In this document: positions 42,679-50,706 of the stretch, piece after piece
How positions within the stretch are numbered: the stretch's first letter is position 1
How the letters are laid out: the number at the start of each line of letters is the position of its first letter
Assembly: GCA_035503515.1 (NCBI GenBank)
Contig: DATJTJ010000062.1
Coordinates: 8,773 to 72,772, forward strand
Length of the DNA stretch: 64,000 bases
Direction of reading: 5' to 3'
Source of the DNA: DAIDKA01 sp035503515
GTDB lineage: Bacteria > Pseudomonadota > Gammaproteobacteria > Steroidobacterales > Steroidobacteraceae
Made by a program: the position numbers and the translations under genes
The notes under the pieces: generated by a model
Databases searched by the model: none
The model's input: only the letters and a program-made list of their open reading frames with translations
Told to the model about the DNA's origin: nothing

Positions 42679-44073
42679 TCACGCGACCAGGCGGTAGCAG
42701 GGCCTGTAGACGGACCCGGGCAGTTTCATGCGGCCCTGCGTGACGAACGCGGTGAGCAGCTCGTCGAGCAGCCGCATGACGTTCGGGTCGCCGCTGAGCT
42801 CGTAGGGGCCCTGCTGTTCGATCGCCTGCACGCCATAATCCTTGACGTTGCCGGTGACGATGCCGGAGAACGCCCGCCGCAGGTTCGCGGCCAACATGTG
42901 CACCGGCTGCGCGCGCGACAGCGCGAGCGAGCGCATGTTTTCGTGGGTCACGTGGAACGGGCGCTGCAGCTCGATGCCGACCGAGAGCAGCCAGTTGAAG
43001 TTGTAGGAGTCGCTGTGCTCGCGGCGGAAGGCCCGCACCTGCTCCATGCCGGCGACCATGCGCCGGGCAACGGCGGCGGGATCATCGATGATGACCTCCA
43101 GGCGCTGCACGGCCGCGCGGCCCAGCGTGCCCTCGACGAAATGCCGGATGCGCTCGAAATAGCCGGCGCTGGCGGCCGGACCCGTCAGCACCACCGGGAA
43201 GGGCTGGCGGGCGTTGGCCGGGTCCAGCAGCAGCCCGGTCAGGTACAGGATTTCCTCGGCGGTGCCCGCCCCGCCCGGGAACACCACGATGCCGTGACCC
43301 ATGCGCACGAAGGCCTCGAGGCGCTTCTCGATGTCCGGCAGGATCACCAGCTGGCTGACGATCGGATTGGGCGGCTCGGCGGCGATGATGCCCGGCTCGG
43401 TGAGCCCGATGTAGCGGCTCTGCACGGCGCGCTGCTTGGCGTGGCCGATGGTGGCGCCCTTCATCGGCCCCTTCATGGCGCCGGGTCCGCAGCCGGTGCA
43501 CACGTCCAGGCCCCGCAGGCCGAGCTCGTAGCCGACCTTCTTGGTGTAGTGGTATTCCTCATCGCCGATCGAGTGCCCGCCCCAGCACACCACCAGGTTC
43601 GGGTAGCCCTTGTACTCCAGGGCCCGGGCGTTGCGCAGGATGCGGAACACCGTGTTGGTGACGGCGCTGGAGTCGGTGAGGGACACCACCCGGCTGTCGA
43701 CGATTTCCGAGGCGATGTAGATGACGTCCCGCAGCACCGCGAACAGGTGCTCCTTGATGCCGCGGATCATCTCCCCGTCGACGAAGGCCGAGGCCGGCGC
43801 GTTGCGCACCTCGAGCTTGATGCCGCGGGTGTGCCGCACGACCTCGATGTCGAAGTCCGCGTACCGATCGAGGATTTCCTTGGCGTTGTCGGTGTCGTTG
43901 CCCGTGTTCAGGACCGCCAGCGCGCACTTGCGGAACAGGGTATAGACGCCGCTGTGGCTGGTGTTGAGGAGCTTGGTGATCTCCTCCTGGGACAGGTTCT
44001 CGAGCGTCGTGCCGCGCGGCGCGACCAGGGCGTCGACCGAATCCGGGATGACGATGCTGCTGTCGGTGGCCAC
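42679..44073 (-). CDS. ppnN: Nucleotide 5'-monophosphate nucleosidase PpnN
   Basis: 464 residues. Splits purine and pyrimidine 5'-monophosphates into base and ribose 5-phosphate; the E. coli enzyme (YgdH) is activated by (p)ppGpp. LOG-family core motifs are present: CTGCGPGAMKGPMKGA and the catalytic VFPGGAGTAEEILY. Flanking N- and C-terminal domains match the family (454 in E. coli). GTG start with GAGGGA upstream. The gene follows an L,D-transpeptidase by 10 bp. Confidence 0.93.
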   Translation of the reverse strand: MATDSSIVIPDSVDALVAPRGTTLENLSQEEITKLLNTSHSGVYTLFRKCALAVLNTGNDTDNAKEILDRYADFDIEVVRHTRGIKLEVRNAPASAFVDGEMIRGIKEHLFAVLRDVIYIASEIVDSRVVSLTDSSAVTNTVFRILRNARALEYKGYPNLVVCWGGHSIGDEEYHYTKKVGYELGLRGLDVCTGCGPGAMKGPMKGATIGHAKQRAVQSRYIGLTEPGIIAAEPPNPIVSQLVILPDIEKRLEAFVRMGHGIVVFPGGAGTAEEILYLTGLLLDPANARQPFPVVLTGPAASAGYFERIRHFVEGTLGRAAVQRLEVIIDDPAAVARRMVAGMEQVRAFRREHSDSYNFNWLLSVGIELQRPFHVTHENMRSLALSRAQPVHMLAANLRRAFSGIVTGNVKDYGVQAIEQQGPYELSGDPNVMRLLDELLTAFVTQGRMKLPGSVYRPCYRLVA

Positions 44074-44083
44074 CCGACGTCCC

Positions 44084-44695
44084 TCAGGGGAGGATGTCGA
44101 TCGGCGTATCCGGCGGGGTCATCAGCCAGATTTCGAGCATGTCCGAGTCGGACACCGCGATGCAGCCGTCGGTCCAGTCGCGCTTCTCGTAATACGAGGG
44201 CTCGCGACGCAGGTCATTGGGCAGCCCATGGATCATGATCGAGCCGCCGGGGGTGAGCCGGTTGCGGCGCGCGCGCTGCATGTCCCGGTCGTTGGGATAG
44301 GACACCTGGATCGACAGGAAGTACTCGCTGCGCGGATTGCGCCGCGTGAGCAGGTAGTGTCCCTCGGGCGTGCGCGAGTCGCCCTCCTGCTCCTTGGGGC
44401 CCACGGGGTTGAGTCCGAGCGCCACCCGGTAGGAGCGCAGCACGGTGGAGCCGTGCATCAGGTACATGCGCCGTTCGGACTTGCGTACGACCACGTGGTC
44501 GGCGAGCAGCTGGCTCGGCACCGCACTGGTGTCGCTGGCGCTTGCCCCGATCTCGGCATGGGCGCCGCGGCCGAGGCTTTGCGGCTTGCCGTTGGCAAGC
44601 GCCTGCGGCGCGGTAATGGCGATGAGCGCGGCGCACAGGGCGGGCGCGGCCAGGCGCGACAGCAGATGCAGGGACGAACGGCGGATCATGAACAT
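44084..44695 (-). CDS. Secreted L,D-transpeptidase (YkuD domain)
   Basis: 203 residues with a signal peptide (LLSRLAAPALCAALIAITAP then ALA). YkuD catalytic motif: IMIHGLPND followed by WTDGCIAVSDSDM, with the nucleophile Cys in DGCIAVS. The N-terminal half has VVVRKSERRMYLMHGSTVLR, typical of murein-crosslinking or lipoprotein-anchoring transpeptidases. The start is at 44695 or an internal ATG at 44689. Upstream of ppnN in the same unit. Confidence 0.88.
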   Translation of the reverse strand: MFMIRRSSLHLLSRLAAPALCAALIAITAPQALANGKPQSLGRGAHAEIGASASDTSAVPSQLLADHVVVRKSERRMYLMHGSTVLRSYRVALGLNPVGPKEQEGDSRTPEGHYLLTRRNPRSEYFLSIQVSYPNDRDMQRARRNRLTPGGSIMIHGLPNDLRREPSYYEKRDWTDGCIAVSDSDMLEIWLMTPPDTPIDILP

Positions 44696-44778
44696 AATTA
44701 TAGGGTGTGCGGGCGATCGATGCGAAGTGCGCCCGTCACAGCGCTCTGCCGAACCGTCGCCAATCCACGACGTGAGTC

Positions 44779-47388
44779 TCAGTTGTCGGCATCCGCGTTG
44801 CCGAGATCCTCGACGCGCGGCACGACGATCTGTGTGCCGGAGCGCAGGCTGTCGAAGGCCACGTCGGGGTTGTACTGCTGCAGCAGCCACACCGGAATGT
44901 CGCCGTTGCGATGGACGAGGTTCCAGAGCGAATCCCCGGCGCGCGCCACGTGCACCTTGGTGCCCGCGATCCGGTGCGAGGCGAAGTAGGCGGCCTGCAG
45001 CTTGCGATGGTAGTCGTGCCGCTGCGTCTCGAAGTCGGCGTGCGAACTGTTGGCGAAATCCAGTTTCAGGCGATGCCCGATCTGCACGCCGCCGCGGCGC
45101 CGCAGGTGGTTCAGCGTCCGCAGCCGCGTCGGGTTCACGCCGAGCCAGGCGGCGTACTGGCCGAGCGTCTCGGTCGCGGCCACCACGATGGTGTCATCGC
45201 CCGCCACCGAGTAGTCCGTGGCATCGGCGTTGTCGGCGGCCACCACCTGGGTGGGACCCAGCCCCGGCGTGATCGCCTCGGCCTGCTTCGCCGATACCGG
45301 CTGGGTGCCGACGAGCGAACGGTCCTGGGCCACGGCGCGCGCATCCTGCTCGCTCTCCTGCTGCGCGACCTGCGGCGCGACGCCGCCGGCATTGGTCTCC
45401 GGCTCGACGTCCGGCGCGACCGGCGCATTCGGCGGTCCCACGGGCGTGTTCGAGGGTCCGGCGGGCGCATTCGAGGGTTCCGCCGGCGGGGTGTTCTGCG
45501 CGACGAGACCGGCCTCCGGTGCGGCTGGCGCCGGGGCCGCCGGCGCGGACTCATTCCGGGCGACCTCCGCGGCGGGGGCCGAGGACGGCGCGTTCGCCGC
45601 CACTTCAGGTGGCGCACTCGAAGCGGGTGCGGGCGGCACGGGCGCGCTCGCGGCCGGCGCCGACGCGTTGGCGGCCACCTCCACCGGCGCGCTCGACGCG
45701 GTGCTCGCCGCGCTCGACTGCGCCGCGAGTTCGCTCGGCGCCGACGTGGGGGCGGGCGCTGCGGCCGCAGGGGCTGCGGCCGGTGGGGCTGCGGCGGGCG
45801 CTACGACCGGTGCGGCAGGCGCGGGGTTGCGGGCGACGAGCACGCGCACGGGGTTCGCCTCGGGCACGCGCACGTAGCGTCCGGGTCGCAGCCGCGTGCG
45901 GGCGCTGAAGCCGTTCAGGCGCGCGAGTTCCGCGGGGCTCATACCGTAGTCGCGCGCGATGCTGGCGAGCGTTTCACCCTTGGACACGCGGCGCCGCTCG
46001 GGCACGGTCTGCCGCGGCTGCAGATCCGTGGGGGAGAGCTGCCGGGCCAGCATTTCGCTGGTCCAGGCCGGGCCGTTCAGCGGCAGCCGCAGCACGTAGC
46101 CGCGCGGCACGCGACGGCGGCCCTCCCAGCAGGCCGGCAGCAGCGCCGGATTCAGGCGCCGCAGTTCCTCGGCGCTCAGGTGCAGGGCATGCGTGAGGGC
46201 GCTCACCGTCACGAAGCCGGGCATGGTCACTTCGCGGAAGCGGGCCTCGCCTTCGCGCTTGATGGGACCGAAGTATTTCTCGGGATCGCGGTCGACGGTC
46301 AGGGCCGCGAGGAACGATACGTAGTAGTTGCGCGAGGCGAATCCGAAGGTCGGGCTGTGGTAGTCGCGCACGATCTTCACGATATCGTCGGTTCCCAGCT
46401 GGTCCTTCGCGCGGCGCATGCCTTCGGCGCCATGGTTGTAGGCCGTGAGCGCCAGCGGCCAGCTGCCCAGCAGCCGGTAGTTGAAGCTCAGCAGCTGCGC
46501 GGCGGCCTCGGTCGCGCGGAACGGGTCCATGCGATCGTCCACGGCCGAGTCGATGCGCATGTAGCGCCGGCCGGTGGAGCGCATGAACTGCCACAGGCCC
46601 GCGGCTCCCGCCTTGGAATAGGCGGCGGCATTGAAGGAGGACTCCACGTGCGGCAGCACGCCCAGTTCCGGCGGCATGCCGAGATTGGCGAGCGTCTCCT
46701 CGATGTGCGCCTGCCACAGGCCCGAGCGCACCAGGCCCTCGCGGAAGCGGTCGGCCTGGCCGAGCTGGAAGCGCACGTCCTCGGTGGCGCCCAGCAGCCG
46801 CTGCGGCGTGCCCGCGGCGCCCCACATGTCCTTGATGTGCTGGTCCTCGGGCGACAGCGGCCCGGTGGCATCGGCAATCCGCCGCAGCGCCGCCACGATC
46901 CGGGCACGGGCCGCCTCGACCATGTGCTCACGCTGCCGCGCGCTGGTGTCGGGGTTGAACTGCAGCGTCTCGTACACGACGCCCAGGTTGTACTGGTCGT
47001 GCATGAAGCCCGCGTTGGTGCCGATTTCGGTGTACACCCGGATCCAGAAGTTCACATCGCGGTCGAGCGCGGGCGGTTGCGGAAAGAGCGTGTCGAGAAC
47101 CCGCGGGGGCGGCGGCTGGGGAGCCCCGGCCGGTGGCGCACCCGACAGGATGAGGGGCGCGCTCGGCGGGGGGGCGGCCAGCGGCGGCGCCGGCGTGGCG
47201 GGAGGCGTGCTGGCGGCCGGGGGACTTGCGGGGGCGGCCGGGGTCGGGGTCACGGGCACGGTCGTGGCGGGTGCCGTCGCGGCCGGGCCGGCGCTCGGGT
47301 GGCGGGTCGTGGAACAGGCGCCCAGGCACAGCAGCAGCGCGGCCGCGGCGCTCGCCCAGAGCGTCCCGAAGTTCCGTGTCGAAAGCAT
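44779..47388 (-). CDS. MltD-like membrane-bound lytic transglycosylase with LysM repeats, long form
   Basis: 869-residue lipoprotein (lipobox LCLGAC near residue 25). A Pro/Ala-rich stalk, then a lytic transglycosylase domain (catalytic Glu in HVESSFNAAAYSKAG, LWQFMRSTGRRYM, LTAYNHGAEGM), LysM 1 (RRVSKGETLASIARDYGM), a ~170-residue Ala/Pro/Ser-rich low-complexity segment, then LysM-like 2 (AATETLGQYAAWLG) and LysM 3 (RAGDSLWNLVHRNGDIP). It cleaves peptidoglycan with formation of anhydromuropeptides, the substrates that AmpD later recycles. E. coli MltD is 452 residues; the extra length is mostly the low-complexity segment. Confidence 0.88.
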   Translation of the reverse strand: MLSTRNFGTLWASAAAALLLCLGACSTTRHPSAGPAATAPATTVPVTPTPAAPASPPAASTPPATPAPPLAAPPPSAPLILSGAPPAGAPQPPPPRVLDTLFPQPPALDRDVNFWIRVYTEIGTNAGFMHDQYNLGVVYETLQFNPDTSARQREHMVEAARARIVAALRRIADATGPLSPEDQHIKDMWGAAGTPQRLLGATEDVRFQLGQADRFREGLVRSGLWQAHIEETLANLGMPPELGVLPHVESSFNAAAYSKAGAAGLWQFMRSTGRRYMRIDSAVDDRMDPFRATEAAAQLLSFNYRLLGSWPLALTAYNHGAEGMRRAKDQLGTDDIVKIVRDYHSPTFGFASRNYYVSFLAALTVDRDPEKYFGPIKREGEARFREVTMPGFVTVSALTHALHLSAEELRRLNPALLPACWEGRRRVPRGYVLRLPLNGPAWTSEMLARQLSPTDLQPRQTVPERRRVSKGETLASIARDYGMSPAELARLNGFSARTRLRPGRYVRVPEANPVRVLVARNPAPAAPVVAPAAAPPAAAPAAAAPAPTSAPSELAAQSSAASTASSAPVEVAANASAPAASAPVPPAPASSAPPEVAANAPSSAPAAEVARNESAPAAPAPAAPEAGLVAQNTPPAEPSNAPAGPSNTPVGPPNAPVAPDVEPETNAGGVAPQVAQQESEQDARAVAQDRSLVGTQPVSAKQAEAITPGLGPTQVVAADNADATDYSVAGDDTIVVAATETLGQYAAWLGVNPTRLRTLNHLRRRGGVQIGHRLKLDFANSSHADFETQRHDYHRKLQAAYFASHRIAGTKVHVARAGDSLWNLVHRNGDIPVWLLQQYNPDVAFDSLRSGTQIVVPRVEDLGNADADN

Positions 47389-47649
47389 TTACACCTCAGC
47401 CAGAGCCAATTGTTCGTTATCGATCAATAGATTACATCCCGTCCGAGCCGCAGGTAGCCACGCTTCGGCAAAAGTGTGTCGACGATTTTGACACCGGGTT
47501 TCGCGATGCACCACGCCGCATCGCGTTCTGTCGCATCGGACGGAGCGCAAGCCTCGCATATGGCAAGTCGCGGCACCGTTGACCCCCGTCGCAGATACAA
47601 GATGTCACATCGCGCGCCGCGGCCGGACGCTGGCATGAGCGTTGCTTGT

Positions 47650-47831
47650 ATCTATAGCGAAAGCGGCACCCCCGGCCGGGGAAGGAAAGAAGTAAAGGCG
47701 GATGGCACAGACCGAATAAGAGTGGGCACCGTAGCGATGCGGATGCCCCCGATCCAGGATAAGAACCATAACAATTGCTCCTCCATAGCAAGCAAGCGAC
47801 CCACACCCCGCGCTTTAGCGGGGTTTTTTTT
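47650..47831 (+). ncRNA. Candidate small RNA ending in a strong terminator
   Basis: The 559-bp gap 47389-47947 contains no convincing gene on its first 440 bp but has a strong plus-strand terminator (47806-47831) with no protein gene in front of it. TATCTATAG at 47650-47658 could be a -10 region. Between them are a CCCCGGCCGGGG palindrome, a GGGCA...TGCCC stem and several GGA triplets (AAGGAA, GCGGAT twice, AGGAT), the pattern bound by CsrA/RsmA. The 5' end is a guess. Class unknown. Confidence 0.35.
47806..47831 (+). terminator. Strong intrinsic terminator
   Basis: CCCCGC-GCTTTA-GCGGGG followed by eight T. A textbook plus-strand terminator. The nearest plus-strand protein gene upstream is far away (the ParA gene at 42 kb), so it implies an unannotated transcript just upstream. 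Confidence 0.88.
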
Positions 47832-47947
47832 GCCTGCACGGTTTTGCCGACTTAAGAAGTCGTTAGCCGGGTCGGCTGCGGTGCCCGCCGCGGCGTTGCC
47901 GTCATCAGGAGGGCGGGAATCCCGCCGATCGCTACGCCGAGGCCGCC

Positions 47948-48133
47948 ATGTCGCGCTACTTTCACAAGTCCCTGACCTTCGCCGCCGCGGCCGTGATGCT
48001 GGCCGGCATGGTGGGCCCCGTTTCGGCCGAGACCACCTGGCAGAAGAACCATCCGCGCCGGGCGCTGGTCAATCATCGGCTGGCGAACCAGAACCGACGC
48101 CCCCGCAACGGTGTGAAGCACGGCACCCTGTGA
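47948..48133 (+). CDS. Small secreted protein with WQKNHPRR motif
   Basis: 61 residues: signal peptide (SLTFAAAAVMLAGMVGPVSA) then TWQKNHPRRALVNHRLANQN and a basic tail. The WxKNHPRRxxVNxRLxNQN pattern occurs in longer small secreted proteins of Proteobacteria (family recalled, unnamed), where the repeat region continues; here it stops early. A GGCGGG-AAT-CCCGCC hairpin lies at 47912-47926 in the leader, with AGGAGGG just before it. Confidence 0.6.
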   Translation: MSRYFHKSLTFAAAAVMLAGMVGPVSAETTWQKNHPRRALVNHRLANQNRRPRNGVKHGTL

Positions 48134-48166
48134 GCGTTCGGGGTCCTGGTCGTCGCGTTCGACCCC

Positions 48167-49075
48167 TCATTCCGGCGTCCGTGCCTCGCGCACGATCGCG
48201 CCGTTGTCATCCGCCTGGGGCGAGGGCCGCTTCGGGTTCAGGTTGATGCTGATGGTGTGCACGCCGCGGATCCTGCCATTGACGATGCGGAAGGTGTGGG
48301 AATCGGGCATGCCGGTGGTGCTGTTGCCGAAACGGCAGAAGATGTTGATCACGCCCTGCTGGGTGTCGACCACATAGTCGCGGTTGACGATGTACAGGAC
48401 GCCGGCCGGGATGCCCACCTCGCAGGTCGCATTCGGATCGTTGTTGCGGTTGGTGTACGCCCCTCCCTCGAGCCGCGCGCAGGGCTTGCCCCAGGGGGTC
48501 TTCACGAACTTGTCGGAGAACAGGTCCAGGTAGCTGTTGCCGGCGTTGATGAGATCCTGCATCGAGGAACGGCCCTGCGCCGGGGGCGCGCTCCAGTCCT
48601 CCTGGCTCGAATACTTCAGGTACGAGTTGGCGTTGAACAGCCAGTCGCCCTTGTGCGAGACCAGGCTGTCGATGGCGGTGATCTTGCCGCCGTCCACGCT
48701 CAGCCGCGTGCCGATCACGTGTTGCTCGGGGCCCTGCGTGACGATCACCTCGGAGAAGGTCCGGCAGCGGTCGGTGTCGTAGATGCTGCGCGAGAACGCG
48801 ATCGGCATGGCGGTGTTCCACGCGCCCTTGTCCGGCTGCACTTCGGTCATGTTCTCGAGGTACTTCACCTTGTCCGCGAACGCCATCTTCGAGCGGTCAC
48901 CGGATTTCTGCGCGGCGAGATAGCTGTCGACGGCCGCCTGCAGCGACGCGCGCGTGCAGTTGGTCCTCGGTGCGACCTGCCGCGCCGAGCCATGATCGGG
49001 CTGCGACTGGGCGTGGGCCAGCGAAACGGCGCCGCAGAGTGCGACGAGCGTGGCGAGCGAGCGCTTCATGGACAT
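48167..49075 (-). CDS. Secreted protein of a DUF8021-like family
   Basis: 302 residues with a signal peptide (LATLVALCGAVSLAHA). The mature protein begins with a helical stretch TRASLQAAVDSYLAAQKSGD and KVKYLENMTEVQPDKGAWNT, then RCRTFSEVIVTQGPEQHVIG, LSVDGGKITAIDSLVSHKGD. This layout resembles the DUF8021 family, known mainly from fungi and some bacteria (recalled, not searched). The C-terminal half has NTF2-like character (HTFRIVNGRIRGVHTISI). No catalytic function known. Good Shine-Dalgarno AAGGGGG. Confidence 0.6.
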   Translation of the reverse strand: MSMKRSLATLVALCGAVSLAHAQSQPDHGSARQVAPRTNCTRASLQAAVDSYLAAQKSGDRSKMAFADKVKYLENMTEVQPDKGAWNTAMPIAFSRSIYDTDRCRTFSEVIVTQGPEQHVIGTRLSVDGGKITAIDSLVSHKGDWLFNANSYLKYSSQEDWSAPPAQGRSSMQDLINAGNSYLDLFSDKFVKTPWGKPCARLEGGAYTNRNNDPNATCEVGIPAGVLYIVNRDYVVDTQQGVINIFCRFGNSTTGMPDSHTFRIVNGRIRGVHTISINLNPKRPSPQADDNGAIVREARTPE

Positions 49076-49219
49076 GGAATCCCCCTTATCTCCTGATCAT
49101 GCAAATCATCGCGTCATGCAGACCGCGCTAGTTTGGGCTACATTTTCCCATAGAATCGGCAAGTATGCTGTGAGTGGCAGTCATAGGCTGAACGCGTCTG
49201 CCGATCGAGGGAGTTACGA

Positions 49220-50095
49220 ATGAGTGGCGGCGGACAGGCAGCGCCAACCCGCAAGCGGCTACGGTCTCCGATCGACAGCCAGCGTTCCGAGTTCCTGCGG
49301 CGATGCCGCAACCGGATCGACCCTTCGGATCTCGGCCTGCCGCCCTCGCGCCGCAAGCGCACCACCGGACTGCGCCGCGAGGATGTCGCCGCGCTCTCCG
49401 GCGTCAGCGTCTCCTGGTACACCTGGCTCGAACAGGGTCGCGACATGCGCGTCTCGGACGAAGTCCTCGAACGGCTGTGCAAGACGCTGCGCCTGAATCC
49501 CGACGAGCGCGTCTACCTGTTCTCGCTGGTCCAGCATCGCGCGCCGCGCCCGCAGGAAGGGGAACTGGAGGAGGCACCGCCGGATGTGGTGCGGCTGATC
49601 CACAGCATGGGCATCCCGGCGGTGGCGATGAACCTGCGCTGGGACATCCTGGCCTGGAACCCATTGAGTTCCGCGATCTACGGCGACTACGCGCGGTTGC
49701 CGCCGGGAGAGCGCAACCTGCTGAACCTGGTGCTGGTGCGTCCGCTCGCGCAGGTGAGTTCGGTGGAGAGCGAACGCACGGCGCGGCACCTCATCGCGCG
49801 GCTGCGGTTCGACTACAGCAAGAGCGGCGATGATCCGCGCTTCGAGGCCCTGATCAACCGCCTGGAGGCCGCCTCGCCGGTGTTCCGCCGGCTGTGGAGC
49901 GTCCCGGAATTCAGCCTGCGCGCCGTGGGGCTGTTCAACTTCAAGAGCGAGCGCTACGGGGATCTGACCTTCGAGCACATCTCGGTGGTGCCCGATGGCC
50001 ATCCCGGTATCCGCATCGGCACCTCCGTGCCGGCGAGTCCCGAGGCCCGGCGCGCCATCGCGCACGCGAGCGCCGCGCTCGCCGAAGCCGGCTGA
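49220..50095 (+). CDS. XRE regulator with MmyB-type ligand-binding domain
   Basis: 291 residues. An N-terminal helix-turn-helix (TTGLRREDVAALSGVSVSWY, TWLEQGRDMRVSDEVLERLC) followed by the MmyB-like PAS-fold domain (VVRLIHSMGIPAVAMNLRWD, ILAWNPLSSAIYGDYARL, LLNLVLVRP). Relatives in actinobacteria and proteobacteria regulate neighbouring redox genes and may bind fatty acids (family knowledge). It is divergent from the DUF8021-like gene (144-bp gap) and convergent with the cytochrome P460 gene, so either could be a target. Confidence 0.85.
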   Translation: MSGGGQAAPTRKRLRSPIDSQRSEFLRRCRNRIDPSDLGLPPSRRKRTTGLRREDVAALSGVSVSWYTWLEQGRDMRVSDEVLERLCKTLRLNPDERVYLFSLVQHRAPRPQEGELEEAPPDVVRLIHSMGIPAVAMNLRWDILAWNPLSSAIYGDYARLPPGERNLLNLVLVRPLAQVSSVESERTARHLIARLRFDYSKSGDDPRFEALINRLEAASPVFRRLWSVPEFSLRAVGLFNFKSERYGDLTFEHISVVPDGHPGIRIGTSVPASPEARRAIAHASAALAEAG

Positions 50096-50102
50096 AACCC
50101 GC

Positions 50103-50696
50103 CTATTCGAGCTTCGCGTCCGGATCGTAGTCCTTGCGCACCGTGCCCATGCGCTGCGCGACCGCGAACTGATCCGGATAGAACTGCGTGAAGGTCCACT
50201 CCACGGCGCCGTGCAGGCGGTGGCAGGTGTAGCAGTCGGCGGTGCGCGGCAGGGCCTGCGCCGTGTGCCCGCTCTTCCCGAACGCGAAGTAGGCCCAGCC
50301 GCCGTCCGGATAGAGGGTGCTGTCCTTGTGCTCCGCTTCCACGCCCAGGAGTTCCCCCTGCGAGCTGCCATGGGTACCGATCGCGCCGTGATCGACGCCC
50401 GCGCGTACTTCCATGAAGAAGGTCGTGCCCTCCGGCCAGCGGCCGGTCTTCATGAAACCCGCATAGATCGCGGGCGCCACGTAAATGTTGGTGAACGCCG
50501 GGGTTGCCGACAGGTGCGCAGCCGGGCCGTAGGTCAGGCCATGGTTGCTCGACAGGAACACCAGCCGGTGCAGATCCGGTGGCCGCTGCAGCGGTTCGGT
50601 GTCGGCGGGCGAGACCGGCAAGGCATATGCAAGCAGCGCGCTGGCTGCCGCGACCGCGGCGGCGCACGCGCGAAGGCGGGTCGGCTGGCGGATCAT
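50103..50696 (-). CDS. Secreted c-type cytochrome P460-family protein
   Basis: 197 residues with a signal peptide. A single haem-binding motif CYTCH at 155-159; P460-domain features YAGFMKTGRWPEGTTFFMEV and SGHTAQ. In Nitrosomonas, P460 proteins oxidise hydroxylamine or nitric oxide; most other members have no known role. The ATG lies 10 bp downstream of the RND pump stop codon, so it appears to be the last gene of the efflux operon. That partnership is unusual. Confidence 0.85.
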   Translation of the reverse strand: MIRQPTRLRACAAAVAAASALLAYALPVSPADTEPLQRPPDLHRLVFLSSNHGLTYGPAAHLSATPAFTNIYVAPAIYAGFMKTGRWPEGTTFFMEVRAGVDHGAIGTHGSSQGELLGVEAEHKDSTLYPDGGWAYFAFGKSGHTAQALPRTADCYTCHRLHGAVEWTFTQFYPDQFAVAQRMGTVRKDYDPDAKLE

Positions 50697-50706
50697 GGAT
50701 ATCTCC

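Noticed and set aside
44911..47430. An 839-codon plus-strand frame opposite the LysM transglycosylase
   Set aside because: Arg/Gly-rich antisense artefact of the Ala/Pro-rich coding strand.
47476..48246. A 256-codon plus-strand frame running through the sRNA/terminator region
   Set aside because: It reads straight through a strong intrinsic terminator and out of frame over the small secreted protein; no recognisable protein features.
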